Source: Dysgonomonas hofstadii
Lineage (GTDB): Bacteria > Bacteroidota > Bacteroidia > Bacteroidales > Dysgonomonadaceae
Length of the DNA stretch: 64,000 bases
Assembly: GCF_014196915.1 (NCBI RefSeq)
Contig: NZ_JACIEP010000004.1
Span: forward strand, 310,001 to 374,000
Direction: 5' to 3'
How positions within the stretch are numbered: position 1 is the first letter of the stretch; each line of letters opens with the position of its first letter. A model generated the notes under the pieces. It searched no databases and was not told the origin of the DNA. It saw only the letters and a program-made list of their open reading frames with translations. Both the position numbers and the translations under genes were made by a program. Shown here one piece after another: positions 26,578 through 35,281 of the stretch.

Positions 26578-27828
26578 TTATCGGGTATTTTTATTAATAG
26601 AATCTACAATTAATGTTCTTGCGGCTCTGTATGCCGGTATTCCGGCCGAGATCAGGTTCAATAGCAGGCATACTACAAACACAGTGACGAATACAGGTAA
26701 TGAAATAAAGGTTTCGAGAGGAAGAGAAGCCGTAGATCCTACACCTAATAGCCATTCCTTTAGCCAGACGACTACAATGTACGACAAGCCAAGACCTATA
26801 ATGCCGCCAATAAGTGATGTTATAAGGTTTTCGAACAGTACCTGTATTAATATTACATAGCGTTTAGCTCCAAAAGCCTTTCTCACACCTATTTCTTCGA
26901 TGCGTTTTTTCATCTGCGACATGCTGAAGCTAGACAGGTTGATAGCGGGTACCAGTAAGAATACACATAATATGAATATTGTCTTACGAGTTTCTCCCTT
27001 CATATCTGGTTCCAGGTTCGAAACATTCAATATATTCGTTTTGTGGTCGTATGGACCCAAAAGGGTAAGATTCCATTGGGTATCCACTGTATTGTGCCTC
27101 CGTTCAGCAGCGCGAACTTCTCCGGCTATTGTTTCAAAGTCTTTTTTGTCTTTTGCCAGAAGATAAATAGAGTAACTACTCTTTTCATAATCAGCATTAG
27201 AGGTGTAGGGAATATAAATTTCGGCATAAGCATGTTTAAATACCTGAGATACGTCTTTTATAATTCCGGTAATTGTATATGGATGGTAATCTATATATAT
27301 GATCTTTCCCAAAGCATCTTCATTACCATAAAGCATCTTTGCTGTATTCTCCGTAATGACTGCTTTTCTCAGGCCTGCGGTAAAATCCTCCTGTGTAAAC
27401 GGTCTGCCTTTGATAAAAGAAAAAGACATGAGTTTCCAGAAGTTTGCATCCACCGATATTGCCTTAAACTCCTTTATGTCAGCTTCATTTTCAGCCGTTG
27501 CTACCTGGCTTTTTTCCCAGGATCCTTTGACTAATGTAATAAATTCCGGGATTTTCATATCAGACAGATACTCCTTATATATATTGTAACCGATACCATA
27601 ATTGGAGTTCATCGAATCATTATTTTTACCTTTTTTTATTTCAAATTTCATATACATAGTCCGGTCACGATTTATTTCGGGAGCAATGTTCATATTCTGT
27701 ATAGATTTTGAAACGATTATTACCATAATCATCATAATAGCCAGAGCTGTACCGATAATGGTTATTAAGCTGATAAACTTATTCTGTTTCAGCATTTCTA
27801 TGGCTTGTTTGAAATATATTTTATACAT
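26578..27828 (-). CDS. MacB/FtsX-type ABC transporter permease, type B, copy 1
   Basis: About 416 residues from the ATG at 27828. An upstream ATG at 27858 would overlap the preceding gene by 11 nt. The first 39 residues (MYKIYFKQAIEMLKQNKFIS then LITIIGTALAIMM) are identical to those of the type B gene at 29110-30345, which supports this start. A MacB periplasmic domain follows, then the FtsX segment MKKRIEEIGVRKAFGAKRYV and a C-terminus ending AGIPAYRAARTLIVDSI. It pairs with the type A permease 2 nt downstream, so the two may form a heterodimer. Confidence 0.88.
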   Translation of the reverse strand: MYKIYFKQAIEMLKQNKFISLITIIGTALAIMMIMVIIVSKSIQNMNIAPEINRDRTMYMKFEIKKGKNNDSMNSNYGIGYNIYKEYLSDMKIPEFITLVKGSWEKSQVATAENEADIKEFKAISVDANFWKLMSFSFIKGRPFTQEDFTAGLRKAVITENTAKMLYGNEDALGKIIYIDYHPYTITGIIKDVSQVFKHAYAEIYIPYTSNADYEKSSYSIYLLAKDKKDFETIAGEVRAAERRHNTVDTQWNLTLLGPYDHKTNILNVSNLEPDMKGETRKTIFILCVFLLVPAINLSSFSMSQMKKRIEEIGVRKAFGAKRYVILIQVLFENLITSLIGGIIGLGLSYIVVVWLKEWLLGVGSTASLPLETFISLPVFVTVFVVCLLLNLISAGIPAYRAARTLIVDSINKNTR

Positions 27829-27829
27829 A
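27713..27829. repeat. 117-bp near-perfect direct repeat, copy 1 (type B permease 5' end)
   Basis: 27713-27819 is identical over 107 bp to 30230-30336. After one mismatch the identity continues for nine more bases (27821-27829 against 30338-30346). The repeat encodes the N-terminal helix of two neighbouring permeases that differ much more in the rest of their length. That points to recent gene conversion or an unusually constrained segment. Confidence 0.85.
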
Positions 27830-27847
27830 GTCGTTGATGTTTTTATT

Positions 27848-29098
27848 TTATTCTTCATGAAGAGCCATCGCAGGTTGTATTCCTGATGCCCTGTTTGCCG
27901 GATTCCATACTGCTATAACCACAATAAAGGATATGAAAATAAAGGTGATGATATAGTTGATTATATACTGGTTTATACTCATCAGGTCACCTCCTCTTTC
28001 AGGAATAGGGACACCTATATCTTTCAATATATCGGCAAAGGAGATATTTATGCAAATAAATGCAGCAAGTATACTGGAGATGAACAGAAGTGATAATGCC
28101 TCAAAAATGAACAGTTGTTTGATATTTTTTTTTGAGGAACCTAATGCTATGCGCAATCCTATCTCGCTGCGTCTCGATTGTATACGGAACCAGAAGCTAC
28201 CAATAACAATAAGAAAAATATTGGCCAAAAGAAACAGGGATATGGCATAAACACTCTTTAGGTTCCCGTCATAACCTCTTCTTTCCAGATAGTTTTCCCT
28301 GTTTTCTTTTATTGGTATTACCGAGGAAAGGTAAAAGGGGTGGATATCCAGCTGCGCATCCATATCCTGAACAAATTGTCCGGCAAAATTCTTATCTGCA
28401 TCGGGTTTTACCCTTACACTTAAGTCGCTCATTTCTATGGTCATCGGGTTTTGCCTTTTTAAAGGGGTGTATACAACGCACTTATAATCATCAAATTCGC
28501 TGAATTTCTTTCTGTCGGCAACTCCTGATACTTTAAATGTTCCGGCTCTTTGCTGTATTTCTTTTAAGTTCTGTGGAATTTTCTGAGCAAAAAGCCCATC
28601 ATGGTCTGCGCTTATTACAGCATAATTAAGTGCAGCATCGTCCCATGTGAAAAATAGGCCTGAGAGTTTTTTTATCTTAAAAACGTCAAAGTATTCAGGA
28701 CTTACAAAATTTTCTGAAACGTCTTGTTCTACCGAATCAATCATATATTGAGTACTAGTTCTCATTCCGTAAGGGGTTGCAAATGTGGAAATAGTTACGG
28801 CCTCGATTGCCGGATGCCTTTTTACCCTGTCATAAATAGTCCAGAAGTTATTGTATATCTGATCTTTTTGAATAGAATCGCCTGAATATAACATATTTGC
28901 CTCATCATCTTTGATCCCCAGTTCTATATTATAAGTATGTTCTATATCAAAGCCGAGAGGCTGTAGATAACGCTTAGCCATAAAGTACAGATAGTCGACG
29001 CAGAACCAAAGTATACAGAAAGCAAGGGTGAGTTCCAGTAATATCCAGAAATTAATCTTACGATCCGACCATATTATTTTTAATATATTCATTATCAT
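27848..29098 (-). CDS. MacB/FtsX-type ABC transporter permease, type A, copy 2
   Basis: 416 residues, with the same plan as the type A gene at 25319: N-terminal helix in ILLELTLAFCILWFCV, periplasmic domain, then FWFRIQSRRSEIGLRIALGS and three helices ending AVWNPANRASGIQPAMALHE. The start could also be the third codon. It is 19 nt upstream of the type B start at 27828, and 11 nt downstream of the next type B gene. It is clearly a tandem paralogue of 25319 and 30373. The periplasmic domains have diverged more than the membrane parts, so the copies may handle different partners. Confidence 0.88.
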   Translation of the reverse strand: MIMNILKIIWSDRKINFWILLELTLAFCILWFCVDYLYFMAKRYLQPLGFDIEHTYNIELGIKDDEANMLYSGDSIQKDQIYNNFWTIYDRVKRHPAIEAVTISTFATPYGMRTSTQYMIDSVEQDVSENFVSPEYFDVFKIKKLSGLFFTWDDAALNYAVISADHDGLFAQKIPQNLKEIQQRAGTFKVSGVADRKKFSEFDDYKCVVYTPLKRQNPMTIEMSDLSVRVKPDADKNFAGQFVQDMDAQLDIHPFYLSSVIPIKENRENYLERRGYDGNLKSVYAISLFLLANIFLIVIGSFWFRIQSRRSEIGLRIALGSSKKNIKQLFIFEALSLLFISSILAAFICINISFADILKDIGVPIPERGGDLMSINQYIINYIITFIFISFIVVIAVWNPANRASGIQPAMALHEE

Positions 29099-29109
29099 CG
29101 CTTCAACTG

Positions 29110-30345
29110 TTATTTACGGTTTAAAGAATCTGTTATTTTCATTCTGGACGCTTTATAAGCCGGAACTCCGGCCGATAATATATTAAGTAAAAGACATGCG
29201 ACGAACACCGACATTACTATGGGTACAGATATGAGAGCCTGAACAGGTATGGCGTCGGCAGTAGTTATTCCCAGCAACCATCGTTTGAACCACAAAATGA
29301 TAAAATAGGAAAAAACAAGTCCAATAAATCCTCCTGTAAGGGTCGTAATAAAATTTTCATACAAGACCTGAATGAGAATGACTGATTTCTTTGCCCCAAA
29401 AGTTTTTCTTATACCGATCTCTTCGGTGCGACGCTTGATACGCGAAATGCTTATTCCTGACATATTAATTGCCGGAATAAGGAGTAAGACCAATATTATA
29501 AAAATCATTTTCCGGTCGGCTTTTTTTACATTTGGTTCTTCTCCGCCTTTGTCCAGTTGTTGTACTTTGTGATCATATGGACCGAAGAGAGTAAGAGTCC
29601 ATTGTTCGTCTACGGCATTGTATCTTCGTTCGGCGTTCCTTACTTCATTACGGATAGCATCGAAGTCCTTTTTATTTTTTGCTTTTAATAACAGAATACA
29701 TATATCGCTTTCTTCGGATGGATATGGCAGGAACAGATCGGAATATCCATATTCAAATACAGGCGACACGTCTTTTATCACGCCACTTACGATATAAGGT
29801 TTAAAGTTTACCTGTATTTCTTTTCCAATAATATCATCATTGCTTCCGAATAACTCAGATGCAGTACTTTCAGTCAGGATAACTTTCTTAGCCTGAGTAT
29901 TCAGATCGTCTTTTGTAAATGGCTTTCCTGCAACAAAATCAAACGACATAATCTTCCAGAACGAATCATCCACATTACGGCTTTCCAAACCAATATTTCG
30001 TGAAATATTGGCAGACCTGACTTTTACCTCTTTTCTGGAAGGACTGATGACTGATATCATTTCCGGTGTTTTCATTTCCGGCAACAGATAATTCTTGTAG
30101 ATTGAATATGCTATATTGCGATTACGAAAATTGCTCCCATCTTTCATATCCATCCTTTGATATTTCAGATATAGTGTTTTATTCCGGTTGACCTCAGGAG
30201 AAATACTTGCGTTCTTTATTGAATATGCCACGATTATTACCATAATCATCATAATAGCCAGAGCTGTACCGATAATGGTTATTAAGCTGATAAACTTATT
30301 CTGTTTCAGCATTTCTATGGCTTGTTTGAAATATATCTTATACAT
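29110..30345 (-). CDS. MacB/FtsX-type ABC transporter permease, type B, copy 2
   Basis: About 411 residues from the ATG at 30345; an alternative ATG at 30366 adds seven residues. The N-terminus is identical to the type B copy at 26578 for 39 residues. The FtsX segment is RIKRRTEEIGIRKTFGAKKS and the end is AGVPAYKASRMKITDSLNRK. The periplasmic domain contains the MacB-type motif DVSPVFEYGYSDLFLPYP. It lies 11 nt upstream of its type A partner. Export substrate unknown. Confidence 0.88.
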   Translation of the reverse strand: MYKIYFKQAIEMLKQNKFISLITIIGTALAIMMIMVIIVAYSIKNASISPEVNRNKTLYLKYQRMDMKDGSNFRNRNIAYSIYKNYLLPEMKTPEMISVISPSRKEVKVRSANISRNIGLESRNVDDSFWKIMSFDFVAGKPFTKDDLNTQAKKVILTESTASELFGSNDDIIGKEIQVNFKPYIVSGVIKDVSPVFEYGYSDLFLPYPSEESDICILLLKAKNKKDFDAIRNEVRNAERRYNAVDEQWTLTLFGPYDHKVQQLDKGGEEPNVKKADRKMIFIILVLLLIPAINMSGISISRIKRRTEEIGIRKTFGAKKSVILIQVLYENFITTLTGGFIGLVFSYFIILWFKRWLLGITTADAIPVQALISVPIVMSVFVACLLLNILSAGVPAYKASRMKITDSLNRK

Positions 30346-30346
30346 A
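30230..30346. repeat. 117-bp near-perfect direct repeat, copy 2 (type B permease 5' end)
   Basis: Partner of the repeat at 27713-27829 (107 identical bases, one mismatch, nine identical bases). The copies are about 2.5 kb apart in the same orientation, so recombination between them would delete exactly one type A plus type B pair. Confidence 0.85.
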
Positions 30347-30372
30347 TCCGTTAATACGATTTTCAATTGATA

Positions 30373-31626
30373 TTATTCGTTACGTAAAGCATTGGCCGGT
30401 TCGATCAGCGATGTACGGTAGGCCGGATAACATACTCCGGAAAAGATTATACATGCCATTATCAGATATGTTGCCAAGATACCAAGAAGGAAACGAAACG
30501 GTGTAAATTCGATCCATTCCAGGTGTACGAGTTCGAATAATCCGATATTTAAAGCAATTATTATTACCGGAATCATGGCTAGTGAAAGTAAGGCCAATCC
30601 TTCGACAATGACTAGTAATTGCAGTTTCAGTTTGCTGGAACCTAAAGCTATGCGCAATCCAAGTTCACTTCGCCTCTGTTGGACACGCAAACCGAATACC
30701 CCCGATATTCCCAGAAAAATATTAACCAGCAAGAAACCCAGAAGAAGAGACCTTACATAAATTGTACTAGCCACGGGCCCTATAGTTCCTTTTCTTATAT
30801 AAGATGCCGGACGCACATCCATCATATAAATATTTCCTACCATCAGCAGGGGAGCCATATCTTTGATAAAAGCATCTATAAAGCCGGGGCTTTCTTCCGG
30901 TTTTGTCCGTATACACAACTCCATATTCGATAGATTACCTGAATTGACCGTATGTGTAATATCATCTTCTGATAATAAGCTGAAAAAAGAACGATGCGGT
31001 TTAAAATATTCAGACCATCTGACCGGTATATATTCAGCTGTTATTTGTTTTTCCTGTCCATTCTCTCCGACTATCACATTCTTTCCAATGATATTTCCTT
31101 CTTTAGTCAAATCTTCGGCCATATTTGAAGAAATAATTATTGAATGCTGGCTCAATGCTGTCTTCGGGTCTTTTCCATCCGGTGACTGGATTTTAAATAC
31201 ATCGAAGAATGACAATGTAACCCGGTATTCCTGTGCAGAAACCCCAGTGTCATTATAAAGCAGTTTTTTATAGAAAGTCTGACTATACGGAGTTGCGGCA
31301 TAAGGTTGTGAAGCAACAGACAGAGAGACCGACTCTATTGCCGGATATTGCCTGATGCGCTCCATTACAGCTAATAGATCTTCTCCTGTTGTAGTTGTTT
31401 TATCTTCCGGCGATATATAATTATCGCTGCCTTGTGTCCGTTCACTCAAGTCGATGCGATATGTGTTTTCTATGTTAAACCCCAGAGGTGTATTCTCAAT
31501 CGTATACAAAGCCCCCATATAATCAATTATATACCAAAGGCATACTGATACGAATATCAATTCCATTATTATCCAGAAATTACTTTTCTGCTGATTTAAT
31601 ATTATTCTAAATACCTGTTTAAGCAT
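30373..31626 (-). CDS. MacB/FtsX-type ABC transporter permease, type A, copy 3
   Basis: 417 residues. Type A N-terminus (NQQKSNFWIIMELIFVSVCL), a periplasmic domain and the FtsX segment FGLRVQQRRSELGLRIALGS, with last helix and tail CYPAYRTSLIEPANALRN. It is the most divergent of the three type A copies. It is 4 nt downstream of the type B gene at 31630 and 27 nt upstream of the next type B start, so translational coupling across the array is likely. Nothing is missing: four helices and a full periplasmic domain are visible. Confidence 0.88.
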   Translation of the reverse strand: MLKQVFRIILNQQKSNFWIIMELIFVSVCLWYIIDYMGALYTIENTPLGFNIENTYRIDLSERTQGSDNYISPEDKTTTTGEDLLAVMERIRQYPAIESVSLSVASQPYAATPYSQTFYKKLLYNDTGVSAQEYRVTLSFFDVFKIQSPDGKDPKTALSQHSIIISSNMAEDLTKEGNIIGKNVIVGENGQEKQITAEYIPVRWSEYFKPHRSFFSLLSEDDITHTVNSGNLSNMELCIRTKPEESPGFIDAFIKDMAPLLMVGNIYMMDVRPASYIRKGTIGPVASTIYVRSLLLGFLLVNIFLGISGVFGLRVQQRRSELGLRIALGSSKLKLQLLVIVEGLALLSLAMIPVIIIALNIGLFELVHLEWIEFTPFRFLLGILATYLIMACIIFSGVCYPAYRTSLIEPANALRNE

Positions 31627-31629
31627 AAA

Positions 31630-32913
31630 TTAGTCCTCCCTTAACGATTCTACTATTGGTGTCGATGAAACTCTCCACGCAGGAATCCCTGCACTCAATA
31701 CATTTATTACAACACAAAACAAAAATGTAAGAAAAAACGTACCCGGAGTAATAAAAACAGAGGGATTAAGAGCCGCTTCAATATCCAGCCCAAAATAATT
31801 ATTCTGATTGAAACCAAAATCTTTCATTAACGAACAGCCTATATAAGAAAAAGCCAAACCCAAAACTCCTCCTATTAAAGAATATACCATTTGTTCGCTC
31901 AAAACCTGCCATATCAAAACATTCTTAGTCGCTCCATAAGCTTTTCTTATACCTAATTCGGTTATTCTCTTTTTCATTCGCGATAGAGTAAGCCCGGAAA
32001 GATTTATTGCCGGAACAATCAGAAGAATGAGTATCAGTCCGATATCTGACAGATATGATCTTTGCATATCGGGATAGCCGGCTCCAAAGCGGTGATCTTC
32101 AACATATCTTGTGTCCGGTTGACCGTAAAAATCAACTTTGTAGTCTGCAAGCGTTGTATTATAACGACTGACCTGCTGTTCGACTTCCTTGCGGATAGCA
32201 CCAAAATCGCTTGAAGAGTGTGCTACTATCTGACATTTATACATTCCTGTTATACCTTCCGAGTCAGAGCTTTGCCCTGCCTGTACCGATGTATAAGGAA
32301 TCCATGCATGGGCATAAGTAGCAACTGTAATCGGGGAAAGGTCTTCAACCACTCCGGCAACAATATATGGTATAAAATTTAACTGCACCTCTTTGCCTAT
32401 GACATTCCCGGTTGTACCGAATATGGTGCGTGCAAGCTGTTTGCTTATAACTATTTTTTTAATACCAGCATCAAATTCTTCTTTATTATATCCGTTTCCC
32501 TCTGTAAACTTAAAATCGAAGGCTTTCCAGAATACATCGTCGGTATAGAGTACATAGCATCTTTTTTGATTGCCTCCTCCCGGTAAAGTTGCAAGGTGAG
32601 AATGGATAAAAGAGGACACAGTCACCGCTTCAGGTATTTTCAGCGATTGAAAACATTCCCTGATTGTTTTTAAAGACATAAAACCATTGACTACCCTGTT
32701 ATCAGACTCTTTTTCTTTAACACCTACCCACTTTACATACAAAGAGCGGGTACGGTTATTTTCAGGAGACAGGTTCATCGTCTTTGCCCTTATTGCAACC
32801 AACAACGATATTATCATCCCTATAGATAAAGCTATCCCCAATATGGAAATAAAGGCAGAATAAGGATTGTCTTTCAATGATTTTAAAGCTTGTTTCAGAT
32901 AACTTGCTTTCAT
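31630..32913 (-). CDS. MacB/FtsX-type ABC transporter permease, type B, copy 3
   Basis: 427 residues. N-terminus MKASYLKQALKSLKDNPYSA has the type B plan (first helix preceded by a LKQALKSLK-type amphipathic segment). The periplasmic domain carries the MacB motif GVVEDLSPITVATYAHAWIP, and the FtsX segment is RMKKRITELGIRKAYGATKN. The end is AGIPAWRVSSTPIVESLRED. It starts 4 nt after the small chimeric permease and precedes the type A copy 3. With that partner it forms the pair nearest the ATPase gene. Confidence 0.88.
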   Translation of the reverse strand: MKASYLKQALKSLKDNPYSAFISILGIALSIGMIISLLVAIRAKTMNLSPENNRTRSLYVKWVGVKEKESDNRVVNGFMSLKTIRECFQSLKIPEAVTVSSFIHSHLATLPGGGNQKRCYVLYTDDVFWKAFDFKFTEGNGYNKEEFDAGIKKIVISKQLARTIFGTTGNVIGKEVQLNFIPYIVAGVVEDLSPITVATYAHAWIPYTSVQAGQSSDSEGITGMYKCQIVAHSSSDFGAIRKEVEQQVSRYNTTLADYKVDFYGQPDTRYVEDHRFGAGYPDMQRSYLSDIGLILILLIVPAINLSGLTLSRMKKRITELGIRKAYGATKNVLIWQVLSEQMVYSLIGGVLGLAFSYIGCSLMKDFGFNQNNYFGLDIEAALNPSVFITPGTFFLTFLFCVVINVLSAGIPAWRVSSTPIVESLRED

Positions 32914-32917
32914 AATG

Positions 32918-33199
32918 TTATTCCTCCAGTTTTAAAGCTATAGCGGGTTGAGTTTTTGATGCCAGATGTGCCGGATACCATACGCTGACCAAAGCAAACA
33001 ATAGCATGAGGATGATAGTGGCTAAAACTGCAATTAAAAACAATAATATATCTATTTCAGGAAAAACAGTTCTATATAAATTCACAGCGATAAAGCAGCC
33101 TATCAGTATTGTAAGGGCTGTACTAAATATGCTGAGAAGAGAATAAAACCTATTCTTCAACAGTGACCGGAATATTATTTTAAAGTTGATTAGATTCAT
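32918..33199 (-). pseudogene. Collapsed chimeric permease (type B start fused to type A end), 93 aa
   Basis: 93 residues where the neighbours have about 415. The first half (FRSLLKNRFYSLLSIFSTAL) resembles the N-terminus of the type B permeases, for example LKQNKFISLITIIGTAL. The second half (ILLFLIAVLATIILML, then SVWYPAHLASKTQPAIALK) matches the last helix and tail of type A permeases, for example AVWYPANRASKIAPAEALRD. The periplasmic domains and central helices are absent. A B gene is followed by an A gene in this operon, so one internal deletion from inside a B gene to near the end of the next A gene would give exactly this product. It keeps an intact frame and two possible membrane helices, so it may still be expressed. 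I call it a remnant with that reservation. Confidence 0.65.
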
Positions 33200-33238
33200 A
33201 TTTGGGTAAATTGCTTTTCTTGTTTCTGGGATTACTTA

Positions 33239-33907
33239 CTATTCTACTCGTCTTCCGTCAAAGAAACGTACAATGCGTTTTGTCGTTTTTGCAATATGTT
33301 CGTCATGCGTTACCATTACAATAGTTGTTCCTTCACTATTCAGGTTGAACAGAAGATCCATAATTTCCGATCCCATCTTACTGTCCAGATTACCGGTAGG
33401 CTCATCGGCAAGTATTATTTGAGGATTGCCAATAATAGCACGGGCTATAGCGACACGCTGGCATTGTCCACCAGACAGCTGAGACGGAAAGTGTTTCATC
33501 CGGTGCGATAATCCTACTTTGTCCAATACAAGTTTGGCCATTTCGCGGCGGCTCTTATCTCCTGACTTACGATAAAGAAGCGGAAGTTCCACGTTATCAA
33601 GTACATTTAGTGAGTTTATCAAATGGAAACTTTGGAAGACAAATCCTAATGTTTTATTACGGAACCCCGCCATTTCTTTATCTTTCATATTATTTGTTTG
33701 AGTATTGTTTATAAGGATCTTTCCTTCTGTCGGTACATCCAGAAGTCCCATAATATTCAGCATGGTACTCTTACCACATCCTGACGGGCCCATTACAGAA
33801 AGAAAATCTCCTTTTTCTACTTCAAGATTTACATTTTCCAGTGCTACTGTTTCTACTTCTTTTGTGCGGTATATCTTTGTTATACCTTGCATACTGATAA
33901 TTGGCAT
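33239..33907 (-). CDS. MacB/LolD-type ABC transporter ATPase
   Basis: 222 residues, single nucleotide-binding domain. Walker A GPSGCGKST near residues 40-48, Q-loop VFQSFHLI, signature LSGGQCQRVAIARA, Walker B IILADEPTGNLD and switch His in MVTHDEHIA. The signature has Cys where LSGGQQQR is usual. It is the only ATPase in an operon with six intact permeases, so several permease pairs would have to share it, if all are made. It lies 13 nt downstream of the membrane fusion gene and 39 nt upstream of the collapsed permease. Confidence 0.95.
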   Translation of the reverse strand: MPIISMQGITKIYRTKEVETVALENVNLEVEKGDFLSVMGPSGCGKSTMLNIMGLLDVPTEGKILINNTQTNNMKDKEMAGFRNKTLGFVFQSFHLINSLNVLDNVELPLLYRKSGDKSRREMAKLVLDKVGLSHRMKHFPSQLSGGQCQRVAIARAIIGNPQIILADEPTGNLDSKMGSEIMDLLFNLNSEGTTIVMVTHDEHIAKTTKRIVRFFDGRRVE

Positions 33908-33920
33908 AATCGTATTGTTT

Positions 33921-35168
33921 TTAATTTTTAATTTTTAGTTCTTTCTTGTTCCTATATTGATTCATATCCGAGATAATCACTTTTTCTCCCTCATTCAGGC
34001 CATCAATTACTTCGACATATTCAAAGCTGCTTTCGCCCAGTTTTATTTTTCGTTTTTCGGCTTTATTACCATTTACCACCCACAATTCGTAATCGCCTGC
34101 TCCGATATAATAAGATGCATTGGGTATACGTATGGCTTCATCCTGAATGCCGTGAGTAACATATACATCTGTTTTCAACCCGCTTCTAAGACGGGAATTG
34201 CCGTTATCTTTGAGCATAACAATAAATTGTATTACACCATTCTTCACCGAAGGTGTAATATTTACTACAGTACCGTCTAATTGCAATTGTCCGATTTTAA
34301 TAATAGCTTTTGCTCCCGAACTCAATCGTTCTGCATAGCTGTCTGCGATCTCAGCCTCTACTTTGAAATGGCTTAAATCTGAAACTATGGCAATCTGTGT
34401 TCCGGCAGATACCTGAGATCCAATTTGATTATTCACATATGTCAGTGTTGCATTCTGAGGCGACAAAATACGGGCGTCTTTCAGTAACCGGGCACTTTCT
34501 GATAATGATTTTTCAAATATGCTCAGGTCGAGTTGTTGAACACGGGCTTCAGCGGTTGTATTTTTCTTCTGATTTTCTATTTGTTGTTTTAGTTGTTGCA
34601 GTTCCAATTTGGCAACCTCATAGCTTAATGCCGCCTGACGTACTTTGTCGGATGTGCTGGCTCCAATGCTATCCAGATAACGTTCATTGTCAAGTTCGGT
34701 TTGCATTTGTTTCAGGTTCATTTCCTTAACTTGCTTCTGCATTTCCAACTCTGAAATTTTATTATCTAAAGATATTTGCGATTGGATGAGTTTGCTTTTT
34801 TTCATTTCCAGCTCATCCAATTTTTGCTTATGTTCTGTTTCTATAGATGCCAGTTCCAGTTTTAATATTGGTTCTCCGGTGTTGACAGAGTCTCCGGCTT
34901 CTTTATATACTTCGAGTATACGGCTGGCTATAGGCGAGACTATTATTTCTTCGGTTAATGGTATTACTTTTCCCGATGCGTTCACTGTAACTTCTATTGT
35001 TCCCTTGTCTACTGTTCCTATTACAAGATTTTTTGAAGGAATAGATCCTTCCATTATATTTAATATAATGACAATGACTACAACAATTGCTACGAATATA
35101 CTACCATACCGTATTATTTGCTTATTCCGTTCTTTCTTTTGAATACTCAAAGGTATTTCTCTGTCCAT
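33921..35168 (-). CDS. HlyD/MacA-type periplasmic membrane fusion protein
   Basis: 415 residues. One N-terminal membrane anchor at about 20-40 (SIFVAIVVVIVIILNIM). Then a lipoyl-like half-domain (VNASGKVIPLTEEIIVSPIA), a long coiled-coil hairpin about 105-215 with repeated LEMQKQVKEMNLKQMQTEL-type heptads, a second lipoyl half (DARILSPQNATLTYV) and beta-barrel and membrane-proximal domains. It links the inner-membrane permease to the TolC-like channel. It is the first gene of the pump operon. Directly upstream are a sigma-54 promoter and a palindrome, so expression is probably switched on by the NtrC-like regulator encoded at 22165-23520. Confidence 0.93.
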   Translation of the reverse strand: MDREIPLSIQKKERNKQIIRYGSIFVAIVVVIVIILNIMEGSIPSKNLVIGTVDKGTIEVTVNASGKVIPLTEEIIVSPIASRILEVYKEAGDSVNTGEPILKLELASIETEHKQKLDELEMKKSKLIQSQISLDNKISELEMQKQVKEMNLKQMQTELDNERYLDSIGASTSDKVRQAALSYEVAKLELQQLKQQIENQKKNTTAEARVQQLDLSIFEKSLSESARLLKDARILSPQNATLTYVNNQIGSQVSAGTQIAIVSDLSHFKVEAEIADSYAERLSSGAKAIIKIGQLQLDGTVVNITPSVKNGVIQFIVMLKDNGNSRLRSGLKTDVYVTHGIQDEAIRIPNASYYIGAGDYELWVVNGNKAEKRKIKLGESSFEYVEVIDGLNEGEKVIISDMNQYRNKKELKIKN

Positions 35169-35201
35169 TTTTCAATGTATTATAGTTTTCTGTATATATT
35201 A

Positions 35202-35217
35202 GGCAACTCCTATGCCG
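35202..35217 (-). promoter_or_regulatory. Sigma-54 (RpoN) promoter of the efflux operon
   Basis: On the minus strand this reads CGGCATAGGAGTTGCC. The GG and GC doublets have exactly the spacing of the -24/-12 consensus (TGGCAC-N5-TTGC). Transcription would start about 35191, some 23 nt before the ATG at 35168. The operon also contains an NtrC-type regulator downstream, which supports the call. Confidence 0.75.
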
Positions 35218-35257
35218 AAAATATAAAGTACTTTAATTCAATGTAATATGAAAATTA

Positions 35258-35281
35258 AACATGTCCGTTATCGGACATGTT
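35258..35281. promoter_or_regulatory. Perfect palindrome, likely activator (UAS) site
   Basis: Two 10-bp arms, AACATGTCCG and CGGACATGTT, are separated by TTAT. The centre lies about 79 bp upstream of the predicted sigma-54 transcription start, a typical place for an enhancer-binding protein dimer. No second copy was noticed in the window. Confidence 0.7.

Noticed and set aside
27043-27534. 163-codon plus-strand frame inside a permease gene
   Set aside because: It lies wholly antisense to a MacB-type permease and its Cys/Phe/Tyr-rich translation shows no family features.
34687-35142. 151-codon plus-strand frame inside the membrane fusion gene
   Set aside because: Antisense to a clear HlyD/MacA-type gene; Ser/Phe/Cys-rich product typical of a reversed coiled-coil gene.
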